From positions 341,796 to 405,795 of the forward strand of contig JAEVLN010000020.1 in NCBI GenBank assembly GCA_018350325.1: 64,000 nt of DNA, in the 5' to 3' direction. Under the pieces are notes generated by a model. The model was not told the origin of the DNA and did not search any database. It was given only the letters and a program-made list of their open reading frames with translations. Position numbers and translations under genes: made by a program. Source of the DNA: Globodera rostochiensis. Its lineage: Eukaryota > Nematoda > Chromadorea > Rhabditida > Heteroderidae. This document shows positions 1 through 11,155 of the stretch, piece by piece (positions within the stretch are counted from its first letter, which is position 1; each line of letters opens with the position of its first letter).

Positions 1-40
1 TATNTNANTTATTNNNNTTNNTAANNANNTATNATTTTNA
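1..40. other. Ambiguous bases at window edge
   Basis: About a third of the first 40 bases are N, scattered singly rather than as one gap. This looks like low-quality or collapsed assembly sequence. Nothing can be annotated here. Confidence 0.95.
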
Positions 41-208
41 ATTAATCAATAAATTAAAATTTTTAAATATAAAGCTGTTTGGAAATGCAATTTTTATTGA
101 CTATTATTGACAAATTTAATTTAATCAACATTAAAAATATTTTAGCTGATTTTACAATTAATTTCAAGACAACTTAAATAATTTAATTTATAATAGATTA
201 ATTACCAG

Positions 209-482
209 AAAAATACAATTTATATAATCTTTGCCAAATAAATGGCGGTCATCTGACAGCGGGTGTAAATATTATTGAACTTTGGTCGGGTGGTAAGTTA
301 CAAATTGTCTGCCACATGAGTCTATAGAACAGAGGAGATAATTTAATTTTGTGGGTAAAAATTAATTAACAATTTTAAAATACGGTTTTTCAGAAACGTC
401 ATATAATGAATGTTGTTTGTGCAAAATTCATCCAAGAAGCTATAATTGGATCGATAGAAAACAGGATGCCAGACATCGATAA
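209..482 (+). CDS. Two-exon gene 3' end, candidate cysteine-rich protein
   Basis: Exon 209-292 follows an AG at 207-208 and ends at a GTAAGT donor at 293. Exon 394-482 follows a pyrimidine-rich acceptor (tttttcag). The 1-nt phase carries straight across the 101-bp intron and the joined frame stays open to TAA at 480-482. The first exon reads ...LCQINGGHLTAGVNIIELWSG, the second starts ETSYNECCLCKIHPRSYNW. C..GGHL followed by W.G and a late Cys-rich/NW segment recalls a C-type-lectin-like domain. It is much too short for one and lacks the usual last Cys, so the fold is only a guess. The 5' part is outside or unrecognised. Confidence 0.4.
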
Positions 483-777
483 TAACAAAGTGTGTTCACA
501 TTAAAGATGACAAATCAAGTCTAAAAATTATGCCCAACCTTACTGCAAATTACTCAATAAAAAATATACAAATCATGAATTAATTACAAAAAAAAACAAA
601 TTTTAATAAAATGTAATATGCAAATGATTGAGTAAAAAAGCCTAAACAATCAATTTATACTTAAAATAAATATTTCCTTTAACATTTAAATGAATTTATG
701 GTGCTAATGTAAAAAATAGACAATTAAACTAAGTAATAAAAACCCACTATTTTTAGTAAAAATAAATCACACCTTAC
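483..777. other. AT-rich, no gene seen
   Basis: Directly after the stop at 480-482 a shifted frame stays open for about 38 codons from TGCCAG. This could be the true continuation after a frameshift in the upstream gene. No other signal was seen. Confidence 0.3.
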
Positions 778-832
778 GGCTTTGTTTGGCCTTCAAGACG
801 ACGGTGCCGCGATTCCATCGAATTTGACGGAG
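778..832 (-). CDS. Candidate internal exon
   Basis: On the minus strand, tatt-cattta-cag precedes 832 and a GTAAGGTG donor follows 778. The 55-nt exon is open in the frame LRQIRWNRGTVVLKAKQS and ends with one extra base. It is much GC-richer than its surroundings. A second frame across the wider island (DPLRTCASTN..., through 778) is also open, so the frame is uncertain. No family was recognised. Confidence 0.3.
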
Positions 833-2040
833 CTGTAAATGAATAGTTCACGAATGCCAAATTTGTCGATGCGCATGTGCGGAGAGGATCAGTGAAAATA
901 AAGTTGAATCAATTAAAATTCAACCTTGCAATAAATTATAAAATGCCAATATTATTTAAAAATTAACATTATCAAAATAAATAAAAGGTGAAAATCTAAT
1001 TATCTATTAAACAATCATAAAGATATAATTTTATTTACTATCAATATTGCGCAAAAAATTAATTTCCAACAGAAAATAAAAATATAATCTAGAAGGTGCT
1101 GTCTAACCCCCATCTATAATTAATTATCGTTGCCTACACTAGCCAATACCTTCGCAGCCAACTATAGCATGATAAATAAAACAACAAATAATAAAAATAG
1201 CATGTATATTTATTCGATTCATTGTATAAAAAAAAAGATTAAATTTAATATTATATTCAATTGACTTTAATTTCTAGTTCTAGTTTAATTTAATTACATA
1301 AATCTTTTGAAAAAGTGTTTATTATATTGCATTTTTTTACACAATTTATCGTATTTTATTTCGGCTTGCGTGGATTATATTTAACATGGCAAAGTTTTCA
1401 AATTTAATTTTTGGTTTCTTGCGCTTATTGCATAGCATTGCAGGTTTGCAGAGTTTTTCAATACATTTTTATTCGCTGTTTGTTTTTTAGTTTTAATTAC
1501 TGAGAATAAATTATTCCTGAATAAACTTCCATAATTTGGTTTGGTGGTATTTCTTAATGCTTCCCCGACAAGGTTTCCGAGAAACAGGTACTTGCTGGTT
1601 GAGAGTTTGCTTGAACTGTTATTTGGACTTAATGTGTAAATTAGTCGTTATGGCAACATCAGGTTGTCAATCTCTGATTGATGTTTTTGTTATAGCTCGC
1701 ATTTCTGGGTTATAATTTTATTTGTTATCATTTAATTAAGATTTCTTTTTATTTTAGCTGTTTTTTTTTAAAGGATAACATAATTTAATCAACAGTAAGT
1801 AGCATTTAGGTGATGCTTTTTAAATTGGTTTTAGAAGTTTATATATTTAGCATTAAAGTTTCTTTCTGCTAAAATTATTTTTTTAACTGATTTAGCAGCA
1901 TAAATGTCACAGGCACACTCTTTTGTGGAAAAAGACTTAACTGTTGTATTTTAAATAATAGTTAAGCACATTAAAATTAAAACTTTTGCATTAAATATAA
2001 ACATTTATTTAAAATATAATGATGGAATATATTTTATTTT
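833..2040. other. AT-rich intergenic or intronic sequence
   Basis: Poly-A/T-rich sequence with short mixed tracts. A small GC-richer patch at about 1087-1165 has no convincing frame with splice sites. No repeat family member was identified here. Confidence 0.5.
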
Positions 2041-2065
2041 AATTTGCTGGAAAAGTATTTTTAAA

Positions 2066-2561
2066 AGGGCAAGACACTCGCAATCCAAAATAAATTAAAT
2101 TGATGCCTATTTGTGCCTATTTCGACATTTTTGTGTCTATTTCGTGCCTATTTCGGCATTTTTGGCGACTTTTTTCCGGTTTTTGAGATATTTTGCAAAA
2201 AATGCCAAAAATAAAGGCAAAAGCTACCTGGATTAACAAAAATTAAATTTAGGGCTTCAAACTCATTTTATTTGCCTATTTTTGTGCCTATTTGAGGATT
2301 TTTGTGCCTATTTCATGCCTATTTTAGAATTTTTTTGTGCCTATTTAGGCGCCTAAATAGGCAAATAAAATTTTTTACAGAAGGTTTTAACAAAAAAGAA
2401 AAAGAAAAAATAAGCATCATTTCTGCTTATTGCAGTTACAAATCAAAAATTTTTCGACCTGAGATGTATAAGATTGGGTAGAAGTTTGAAGCCCTAAATT
2501 TAATTTTTGTTGTGCCAAGTTCGCAGAAAAAATAGGCATTTGCCTAAAAGTGCCAGCCCTG
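2066..2561. mobile_element. Degenerate hAT-like element built on TGCCTATTT repeats
   Basis: The phrase TGCCTATTT (or its variants with GTGCCTATTT) recurs about ten times between 2102 and 2370. The right end reads, on the minus strand, CAGGGCTGGCACTTTTAGGC, matching the CAGGG/TAGGG starts of the other hAT-like elements here. The left end (AAGGGCAAGACACTC near 2066) is only a rough match and no clear 8-bp target duplication was found, so the left boundary is approximate. A perfect 28-bp inverted repeat lies inside it. Confidence 0.5.
2236..2510. repeat. 28-bp perfect inverted repeat pair
   Basis: Arms at 2236-2263 and 2483-2510 are exact reverse complements, centred on TTTAGGGCTTCAAAC. About 220 bp separate them. 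They sit inside the TGCCTATTT-rich element and may be the ends of a nested element. Confidence 0.85.
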
Positions 2562-2821
2562 ATTACAACAAGTTCTTAACTTCAAATTCAAATTTATATT
2601 TTAATGTTTGACTTTTTAGAGTTTGTTGTGATTACAAATAAAGTTGTTTTAATGTCGAGAATTATAAATGTTGTTTTGCAGTTGAATTGCTTTTATGAAG
2701 TTTGGTATATTAGATTCTTTTTTTGGCTTTCGATTTGTAAAATGTTTCCACTTATAAAAACATTTGACTTTTTATTGAATTGTAATCAGAAAATCAGTCG
2801 TTGTTTATGTGTAGTTGCCTG

Positions 2822-2914
2822 ATGGGCCTCAAATCATCCATTTGCATGATCATTGGCTCAATAGGAACAACTCTCCGGAGTATAAATATAAATATATATA
2901 TATATTATATATAA
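2822..2914 (+). CDS. Small ORF with hydrophobic start
   Basis: Starts at ATG 2822 and reads MGLKSSICMIIGSIGTTLRS before running into an AT microsatellite that encodes only N, I and Y. A GTATAA donor-like site at 2880 would end a first exon just before the low-complexity part. The Met-hydrophobic-Gly/Ser start could be a signal peptide. Unproven. Confidence 0.2.
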   Translation: MGLKSSICMIIGSIGTTLRSININIYIYYI

Positions 2915-2920
2915 ATATTT
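2881..2920. repeat. AT microsatellite
   Basis: Alternating TA with interruptions (tataaatata...tatat). Confidence 0.8.
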
Positions 2921-3649
2921 AAGACAAATTTATTCCGTATTGCTTCACAATAATATTACTTTTTTTAGACGAAAATTTTTACTAATTATTGAAAAAATAT
3001 TTTAACATCCCTTCATTACGCCGTGGCGCGTTTGATCTGGCAGGCCATCTGTGAGATCTGATTCGCAATATTAATTTCAAAAATGTTTTAAAAATATAAT
3101 ATGCGATCTCAGTTAGTAAATGAGTCTGTATTTCCAAATTTAATTTTATTCATCAGTCTTATTTATTATAATAATTGGGTAGCGAATTTTTTTTATAACG
3201 TTAAGCTGTAAACGTTTTTTGATTTTTTTGTTTATTCTTTTTATCTATAAAATAACATAATGTTTGAATGCATTTTTAATTGATATTAACAAATCATAAT
3301 TATTTTAGACTTTAATTTAATACATCTCATAAAAAAAGCGCAATTGTAATTTAAATGATAAAAAAATTGTTTCGTCACAGTGATGTCAACATAAATTTTG
3401 ACAGAAAATCGGCAAACGCTATTCAGTATTTGCAACTAATCAATTACGTGGCGGATTGATTTGTAAATCAGCGCAGAAGCCCTTTCGGATTTTGTTATTA
3501 AAAATTATAAATAAAGAAAAAAAAATTCCTTTAATTCTATAATATTCATTGTTATAAATTGCTGTTTCATCGGGTAAACGGTGCAATTTTTGAGAATTAA
3601 AATGATTTTCTTTGTTCGTTTTTTTAATTAATTTTCATTTTAAAAAAAG
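2921..3649. other. AT-rich; one minor minus-strand candidate
   Basis: The only GC-richer patch (3010-3065) has, on the minus strand, an acceptor ctcacag directly before ATG 3048 and a ten-codon frame MACQIKRATA ending at 3016. It is too short to call. Nothing else was seen. Confidence 0.3.
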
Positions 3650-3698
3650 GCTGTTCGAAGAGTTGGGCTTCGGCGACTTCTTCGACCAACGTCTCTAG
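3650..3698 (+). CDS. Candidate terminal exon
   Basis: An AG at 3648-3649 (taaaaaaag, weak tract but pyrimidine-rich further upstream) precedes a 16-codon frame LFEELGFGDFFDQRL with a stop at 3696. All codons are GC-richer than the background. It would be the last exon of a gene whose earlier exons were not found. No family recognised. Confidence 0.3.
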
Positions 3699-4119
3699 AC
3701 GGGCGCTGCGCAAATTTTTAAAAATATTAAAATTAAATTAAGATTACATACTTATAGTTAAATTGAATTTAACACAAAAATTTTCTAATAGTAGCTGACC
3801 ACATCATGCTCTATAAATTATATCGTAAAAAAAGTTAAAAACCTGAATGTTGCCCCTAAAAAATATAGACTGTGCCCATATTTATGATATAAATATGGTA
3901 ACCCATCAGATAAAACAATGATTTGTTCCGTAGCTAATACAGGATGACACAAATTGTAATAAATAAATGTAAAAAACTAAAGATGTATAAATTAAAAGTC
4001 TTAAAAAGCATTAATTTTAACGAACTTTTAAAAATTTAAACAGATTTAAATGATAAAAAATTAATGCAATTTAACCCAAATTCAAATGAAAAAAAAAAAC
4101 TATAAACTATTGGGCTAAG

Positions 4120-4229
4120 GATTAAGGTCGTTCGATTACGGTTGGTTTAATACTGTGCGCAAAGGCAGCAAGCAGGTGCAGCAGTTTTCTGCTTATGAAA
4201 ATATTTTCCACATAATTAAAAAAACTTAA
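4120..4229 (+). CDS. Candidate exon
   Basis: Open from 4122 to TAA at 4227: LRSFDYGWFNTVRKGSKQ, then VQQFSAYENIFHIIKKT. A GTGCAG donor-like site at 4176 would end the exon after KGSKQ. The acceptor (ttgggctaag) is weak. The composition looks coding up to the donor. No family recognised. Confidence 0.25.
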
Positions 4230-6115
4230 TTATTTAAACTGCTGATGTTGCATAAACAGAAAATTAAATTACTTATATAAACAGAGCATGAATTTAAATT
4301 AAAGCATGCTGATTGAACCTTGACTAAGTGAAAGCCCTCCGAAATAAAAAAATTTTAGCGATATTTATTAAAAAGTTTGTCAAGAATCAAATATATTAAC
4401 TATGTAAGTGATAATCTCATCAAAAAAGTAACAAAAGATTAAAAACAAATAGTTTTGTCCAAGTAATTCAATTAAGAAAGGCTTGTTACAATTTTATAAA
4501 ACGTGATTTAATTGAAAAATAATTCGATTCTTCGTTCGCATGAAATTGAAAATTTTGCAGGTCGTCTGAAAGAATAAAATTTTTAGGTTTAGAAGCCGTT
4601 CTTGTGAGGAGGCCATAATTAATCTCAACAAAATAGGTATGCTGAAAATAAATTGTAGCTAAATATTATATCTTGGTTTAAAAGACCAAAAAAAGGTAAA
4701 AAAAGAAAATTCAATTTTTTAATTATTTTTCGTTGCACTCCTTGAAATTTGATTGTTTTTAAATTTTTGGGTTGAATATTGGGTCTATGTAAAAATCGTG
4801 ATTAATTGAATTTTTTAAACTATTTTTTTAACAATTCTATTTTTTTATTATCTTTCATTTAGTTGCTTCACTTTTTCCAAAAATTTGATAGCAAATGAAA
4901 ACCCTTCTTGTTTGTTGAAACCGTATTTTCAATCGCGGTGTGACTCCTCAAATTATTATTAAAACTGTTAATCTTGTTAAATATTTTATTTTGCATTTAT
5001 TTGTAAATACAAATTATTCACATTTGAAAATAGAATTCGACCTACCTACTCTAGTTTTTAGTAGGACTTCTTATTTTAGAAAATCCAATTAATTTAGCAT
5101 TATTTAAGTATTCTAAATGATTTCTAAAAATATAATATATATCAAAAAAAAATATTTAGAACTATTTTTGTTTTTTGTAAATTACATTTATCAGTTTTTT
5201 AATATCTTTTAGTTTTTAGCAGACGCAGTCCTATTCATTATAGATTGACATTATCAGGTATTTCGACAGTTTGTTTGGCCTTTAAATAGTTGAGTTTTAA
5301 TCGCATTAAAAAGTTTTTTTTGTTAATTTTATAATTTATTACAAATTTTTAGGTTTGCTAGAATATATTTTTATAATAATTTGAATTTTGTTGGTTTAAC
5401 CATGCAGAATAGTGTCGAAAAATCAGATTTTATCTTCACCTTATTCAATTTATTGATTTAATTGTTTATTTTTGAAAAGTTGGGAACTTTTTTTAATAGC
5501 CTAATTAGATATTATGAATTTACAGACTCTTTTAAAAACTTACGTAGGCGTCGTCAAGAATCATTTTATCGAATATTTATTCTTTAATTATTCATATATA
5601 TATATTCGTGAGATAGCTAGATGTAAACAAATAAATTAATAAAATTTAAATTTTAAACTTATTTTAGTTTTTTACTTCAATTTTAAAATAATTTAAATTT
5701 ATAATTAAAGGAGTTATCAATATAAATAAATTAAAACAAATTTAATTTGCAAATTAATTCAAAAAATAGTTAGATTTATTTTAGTTTCATTACGCGTATT
5801 TTTTTTATATTATTTTTAACCGTGATTAAATAAATATTAGAATTAATTTGTCAATTGTTGATAATAATTATTGATGGGATTTTTAAGTAATGCTTAACTT
5901 CTACCTGTATAATCATAATCCATCTCTTAAAAATTCATCTTAGGATGTTTGTGATAATTGATAATAACGTTCTCCAACCATGTCGTAAAACTGTAATTTA
6001 ATGATTTTCATTAAATGCATTTTAAAGTTAAATATTTTGAACTTTGTAAATCAATAAGTAACAAATAATGCACGCACCAACGAAAGAAACAAGAAAATTC
6101 GTAAAGAAAAAATAA
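4230..6115. other. AT-rich; only trace exon signals
   Basis: A 7-codon minus-strand piece MILDDAY at 5544-5564 ends at an excellent GTAAGTTTT donor. A plus-strand frame after tttttag at 4585 gives LEAVLVRRP then stop. A short TA microsatellite lies near 5596. No further features. Confidence 0.3.
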
Positions 6116-6331
6116 AAAACTGGAAACGACGCGGAAGAAACTGTAATCTGTCAGGACGTGAAAGCAGATCGTGCTAGAGAGAATAAAAAAGTTTTACCGG
6201 TAACCAAAGAATTTTTATTTAAAATTGCAAAAATAATTAAGAAAAGCAAAAATAAAAAGAATTATTACAGCTGTAATTTGTTCTTAAAAAATACATTAAA
6301 TTTAACACCATTCAAAAACATATCGAATTAA
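6116..6331 (+). CDS. 71-codon open frame, candidate exon
   Basis: Open from stop to stop, without ATG. The first 25 codons (TGNDAEETVICQDVKADRAR, then ENKKV) look coding and are GC-rich. The rest is Lys-rich and AT-rich and may be intron read-through, since a GGTAACC donor-like site lies at 6199. No family recognised. Confidence 0.25.
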   Translation, partial: KTGNDAEETVICQDVKADRARENKKVLPVTKEFLFKIAKIIKKSKNKKNYYSCNLFLKNTLNLTPFKNISN

Positions 6332-6675
6332 AAAGGCGATAAAATGGAGAAAATGATCAGAAAAACGTGTTTTTTAAGCAAAAATGAAAAAACAATTAAC
6401 AACAAAGATATGTTAAAATATTGTATGGAAATAAAAGGGTAATTTTTAAATCAAAAAAATGGCTAGCAATTTATAAAGACACAAAATAAATACTTATATT
6501 ATCATTAAACAAAATTATTCAATTCTAAAGTAACATTAAGAAATTATTTAAAACACAAAAACACATATAATAATTTGATAATAAATATTGCCATTATCTT
6601 CTCCTTTTGTGTCTCAGGCGCTCAAAATACCCATTTCCGCCCGTCACACACTCGGTCCGGTGGTTGTGCCAAGGC

Positions 6676-6683
6676 GTGTTCAC
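6676..6683 (+). repeat. Left 8-bp target site duplication
   Basis: GTGTTCAC immediately before the element, identical to 7496-7503. Confidence 0.93.
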
Positions 6684-7495
6684 CAGGGGTGGGCAAAATT
6701 TCGGATCCGAAATTTCGGATTCCGGAAAATTTCGGGTTTTTTGGCCGTTTCGGATTTCGGATTTCGGAATTTGAGCAAAATTTCAGATTTTGCACCCCTA
6801 AAGATGGCACTTTTGAAGCAAATGGATGTAATAAATATTGGAGTGGAAATTTTTGTAAACACACAAATAAGATATTTTTTTCTGCCTACACCTCTCTTTT
6901 ATGTTTACTCTCTTTTGGAGCTTAACTTTATTTCAGAAATGTCGTTAATCTGGAATTATTTCACACTTTCTGGAAGAGTGGCGTATTGCAAAAAATGCGT
7001 ATTCTGTAAGAATTACCCTCCAAGCACGCCTACAACATTTTTGATCTGAGGACCAAAACACTTCCAGTTGACAGTGACCCATACGCTTTTTGGAACAACA
7101 AAAACTCAATAAAGTGGCCATTGTTGACAAAACTGGCAACAAAATTTCTATCGTCTCCCGCAACTTCCGCCGAGAGCGAGCGCCTTTTTTCAACCGCGGG
7201 TTTAATAGTCAATGATCTGAGGAAGAGCTTGCTTCCCGAAAACGCGGAAATGCTTTTATTTTTACACCACAATCTCAAAATTTATGAGTTCGACTATGAA
7301 TAAAAATTTTTTTTATTATTAATAGTGCAAAAATTTCCCTTGAAAAAATTTCGGATTTCGGGTTTCGGATTCCGGAAAAATTTCGGGATTTTCGTAAATT
7401 CGGATTTCGGATTTAAAATCCTTTCGGATTTTTGGTTTTCCGGAATTTCGGAATTCGGATTTCGGATTTTATTTTCCGATTTTGCCCACTCCCTG
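6684..7495 (+). mobile_element. Non-autonomous hAT element, 812 bp
   Basis: Starts CAGGGGTGGGCAAAAT and ends ATTTTGCCCACTCCCTG, an imperfect terminal inverted repeat of about 17 bp, flanked by perfect 8-bp duplications GTGTTCAC, the hallmark of hAT transposons. Both ends are filled with the phrase TTCGGATTTCGG in opposite orientation (6702-6770 and 7347-7475). The centre keeps only the 3' end of a transposase gene (7010-7303). Autonomous hATs are several kilobases, so this is an internally deleted copy. Sharp ends and perfect duplications suggest recent insertion. Confidence 0.93.
7010..7303 (+). pseudogene. hAT transposase C-terminal dimerisation domain remnant
   Basis: A 97-codon open frame ending at 7303. 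It carries the diagnostic hAT C-terminal pattern: DPYAFWNN, WPLLTKLATKFLSSPATS, then AESERLFSTAG followed by a Leu-rich helix. In hAT transposases (hobo, Ac, Tam3) this domain mediates dimerisation in the nucleus. The DDE catalytic and BED zinc-finger parts are missing and the frame has no proper start, so it cannot be an active transposase. It might still act as a fragment if fused to the flanking exon by splicing, but nothing here shows that. Confidence 0.9.
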
Positions 7496-7503
7496 GTGTT
7501 CAC
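7496..7503 (+). repeat. Right 8-bp target site duplication
   Basis: GTGTTCAC immediately after the element; matches 6676-6683. Confidence 0.93.
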
Positions 7504-7824
7504 CTCGACATTGCCTCATTTTTACCAAAAATTTCTGCTGGAGCAAAGTTGTGGGTTTCATAAAAAATTAAGGAGTCGAGAAATAAACCTCAAATTTTGC
7601 CTGAAGCTTCTCCCGTCTATGTTCTCACTATCCAAAACTTCAAATTACGATAATCTCATACTGTAAAAGAAAAATAGTATCAAATAGAGTAGGTTCAATT
7701 TTGGCCCATAGCTCAGCTCCCTTCAAAAAACAGGGGACAAAAATATATCCAGAAAAAAGGCAACATTTTATAAATCATAATGGTGGGTATTTCAAATCAT
7801 GATAATAATTTATTTCGTAAGCCT

Positions 7825-8898
7825 TTAATTAAAATAAAATTCTTCACTTTTTCCTATTCTGCTTACTGATCTATTTTTGTGTTAATAAGGCCCAATTTTG
7901 ATCAATTTACACATTAAATTTTTATGAGTGTGAACTTATTTTATTTTGCAAATTTTCTTCTCATCCTCCGCCGCACGACCAGTTTAATAAAAATAAATTT
8001 AAAAAGTTCGACCTTTTTATTTTTCACAATGAATTTTTTAACGACCCTGCAGAATATTTCCGACCTTTTCCGTTTTATTTTATTTTTTTGTAGGTAAGCT
8101 TGCCCTATGTATTCATTTATTTTTAATTTCAAGACAGAATTACATGTTATAATTTTTAATCATTTTAATTCATAATTACAGATTTAAAATATTTTGTACA
8201 TTGATACTTTATCATAATTATGCTCTTTGATTCTTTCATGTCATGTGTTTTCTCTTATTTGTCAAAAAGTTTATATTAGTGTCCGATCATACATATTTGA
8301 AGTATTAAACTGTTTGTATATTAGTTATTGTATTTAATAATTATATTATTTTTTATTTAGATTAATTATTCTATTTTGTTTTAAATTTTTTCGCAATCGC
8401 TTCATTCGGTTAACAAAATGCACAAATAATAAATTTATTTTATTTTTAAAATATTTCATCTTTAATTGTTCTAATTGTTTCACCAGCAGATGGAATATTT
8501 TGTCTTTGGTTTCGATTGATTACACTTGCAAATTTTCTTCCGTTGATTTATTGAATTTAATTAAAAACTATTATAATAATATTTAGATTTCAAAAAACCA
8601 AATAAATATATTTTATACTTGCATGTTTAATATCTCAAAATGTTGATTGGAATTTTTTTAAAAGTATTTGTGTTTATGTGAATATGCTAATTCTTCACAT
8701 TTAGTATAGATAAAAATTTAAACAATTAAAATGCTAAAAATATTTAGCTAATGGGTATGTTTTGTCAATTCGTTATTCAAAACTTTTGAATTTTTTAGTT
8801 ACAATTTATTTTTTATTGCTAATAAAAGTTTTCCAAAGTTGTTTTAAATCTTTATTTCATTGCCCGCAATTAGGGGAATGGGCTATGCCCATGCCAGT
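7825..8898 (+). repeat. Dispersed repeat family, copy 1
   Basis: Two parts recur elsewhere: 7825-7965 (phrases tttttcctattctgct, tttttgtgttaata, ggcccaatttt) and 8310-8898 (phrases cagatggaatattttgtc, gtatgttttgtcaattcg, tttcattgcccgc). Matching stretches are at 49014-49797 (minus), 50817-51200 (minus) and 58000-58345 (plus). No transposase, long terminal repeat or terminal inverted repeat was recognised, so the type is unknown. Confidence 0.75.
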
Positions 8899-11002
8899 TA
8901 TTCAATATTAATAGGATCGTCGGCCTAATTTTTAATCTAAGGCCATTTATTTTTTAAAATCTTAGTTGGTCGTTTTTGAACAGTTTTAGTTAATTGATAA
9001 TATATTGTGGTCCTATTATTTATTTTTGTTTAGAAAATCGGAAATATTAGTCTTTTCTTTATTTTTAAAATAATTTAATTACAAGATTTTTCTTCAATTA
9101 TAAACAAAATTTTATATTTTATTATGAACAATAAAAGGTAATATTTTGAGATGCGACAATAGTTCCCTGTTCTTTTGTTTTAGTAAAGATAGTTGAAGTT
9201 ATCATTTAAGTAAACATTCATTGTTTAAATTTAATATAAGTGTTTTATTGTTCAATATTTTTTGCTAATTTTAAAGATTGTTTCTAAAGTCCTTGGGCCA
9301 AATCTACTGACATGACTGGACTTGTTGAGCCCAAAGAAATATTAAGAAAAATATAACGGCAAAAACACACTCCCATAAAAACATCGACTTTTTTGGCTGT
9401 CAAAAACTTTATACGTTTTGTTTTGCGCTTTCGTTAGCATAAGTACACTTATTTTGATGTTCTGTCAACTTATTTATTAATATAGAAGTATACTGCAATT
9501 TTCTTTATTGGAGCAAGTTCATTAATTTTATGCAAATTCGTTCTTCGGATAAGTTAGTAAATGTAAGTTTGAAATTTTTTTAATATTGCTTTGTTTAAAA
9601 GCTAAGATTCACTTAAACTTTGCACTGGATGACATCATTCAAGATTGAATGTCTTTTATTTAGATTTATTTAAAAATTAATATGATTTTCATTCATTTTT
9701 TAATTAATAGTTGCATTATAAATTATTTTTACTAATGTTTATATTTGAGGCTAAATGGCATAAATTTTTTGCGCCAAATCGATTTATTTTGTCAACAATT
9801 TATTTTAAAAGATATTAAAAGAATTAATATAAAATTAATTATGGGGTAAAAATATACTTTTTTACTCTATTAAAAATGTTACTGCCATTAATTTATTTTT
9901 TTAAATCGCAGATAATTTTGGAGAAAAATATATTAATTATTTAAATAAAAATATGTAAATCTTATGCAATGGCCTCTATGTTGCCGCATAGTAATGTAAT
10001 AAAAATATTTAAAATATAAGATTTGCAAAATAACAACCTTTTACAATAAATATCTAATAATTTAGCATAAGGATTTAATAACATGTGAAACGTAGAACGC
10101 CTTTTACTTATTGAACGGTTCCCAAAAACATACCTATATGTATGCCAGCTACGGCGGTGTAAATACAAAAATTATTTTAAATTAAATAAATAATTGACGA
10201 CATAAATATAACAAAAAAGGCCTCCAATGAATGCAATGGGCCACCAAGGCTTCCCAACAAAGCACTTTTATTAAAATGCATGTTTAGGAACATCAACGGG
10301 TTATGATGATGATATAAAAGATAGAGAAGTTTGCGACAACTGCCAAATTATTCGCTTAGTTTTGTATAAACAAAATTGTATATTACGAGATGTTAGTTAA
10401 TATTTCAAATTGGCTTTATTTGTCGGACAATGGAAGTTGTTAACATTGAACAGGTTTACAATCTTATCAAAAAATACTTTACTATGCTTATAAAACAAAA
10501 TCAATTATAGATACCTAAAAATAAAATTCAATAAAAATTTAACAAAATTAACATACAACTATTGTTGAAAAATGTTTTTTCTTAACCAAAACAGAAAATT
10601 TTACATTTATATTATAGCATGCATAGAATTATTATGATTGGAACTGATCAAATATGTGAAAATATAAAAATGCCAAAATTCTCAAAATTGACTATATATT
10701 CATATTTTAGCATTTAACCTTTAAAATTTAATGTTTAAATAAATGTACTAACATGCAGAAAGGCAAATGAAAGCCGAAATTAGAAAAAAAAGAAACAATT
10801 AACAAACACCACCAAGGCATTTATAATAAAATTTTAATTTAAAATTTTTTTTAATGAATGAGTAAATTAATAAAATTAAAAATTGTTGCATAAAAATAAA
10901 TATAAAAAACTACTATTGTGGCCTACGTAATTTTAATTCAACATTTTGTTGATTAAAAGTTAACAAATTAAACAAAACTTAAAATAAATAATTAGTTAAT
11001 AG
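8899..11002. other. AT-rich with weak ORFs only
   Basis: Short coding-like plus-strand frames occur at about 9297-9357 (AKSTDMTGLVEPKEIL) and 10218-10306 (KASNECNGPPRLPNKALL). A minus-strand 68-codon ORF lies at 9962-10168 and is AT-rich. None has clear splice sites. No repeats recognised. Confidence 0.3.
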
Positions 11003-11155
11003 AATCAGCTTACACGACATAGTTCTTCTTATTTACTCGACCGACAAGCTGATTTGTTATGCTGGCTTCATGGGGTAAGAACATTCATTGATCTTCTCTT
11101 ATTTAATGCCGCTCTTGAGACCGCTATTTTTTGGAAAAGAGTTAACATTTATTAA
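11003..11155 (+). CDS. 50-codon open frame, candidate exon
   Basis: Reads NQLTRHSSSYLLDRQADLLC, then WLHGVRTFIDLLLFNAALET and AIFWKR. The same DNA has a good GGTAAGA donor at 11075 that would instead favour the frame ...LLIYSTDKLICYAGFMG. Which frame is real cannot be decided. No family recognised. Confidence 0.25.
   Translation, partial: NQLTRHSSSYLLDRQADLLCWLHGVRTFIDLLLFNAALETAIFWKRVNIY

Larger units (their letters stand above)
6618..7563 (+). pseudogene. Exon-like frame split by a hAT insertion
   Basis: A strong acceptor (ttatcttctccttttgtgtctcag) precedes 6618. The frame reads ALKIPISARHTLGPVVVPRR, then VH, to the end of the left target duplication at 6683. If the element (6684-7495) and one 8-bp duplication are skipped, the same frame resumes at 7504 as LDIASFLPKISAGAKLWVS and stops at 7561. 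The empty site would thus be a 41-codon terminal exon with GC content far above background. No family recognised. Insertion would disrupt the exon unless it is spliced out or this allele is dead. Confidence 0.45.

Noticed and set aside
6575..6925. ORFs of 116 and 153 codons starting at 6575 and 6588
   Set aside because: They run from host sequence into the TTCGGATTTC array of the hAT element. Only the part up to 6683 is kept, as a split exon candidate.
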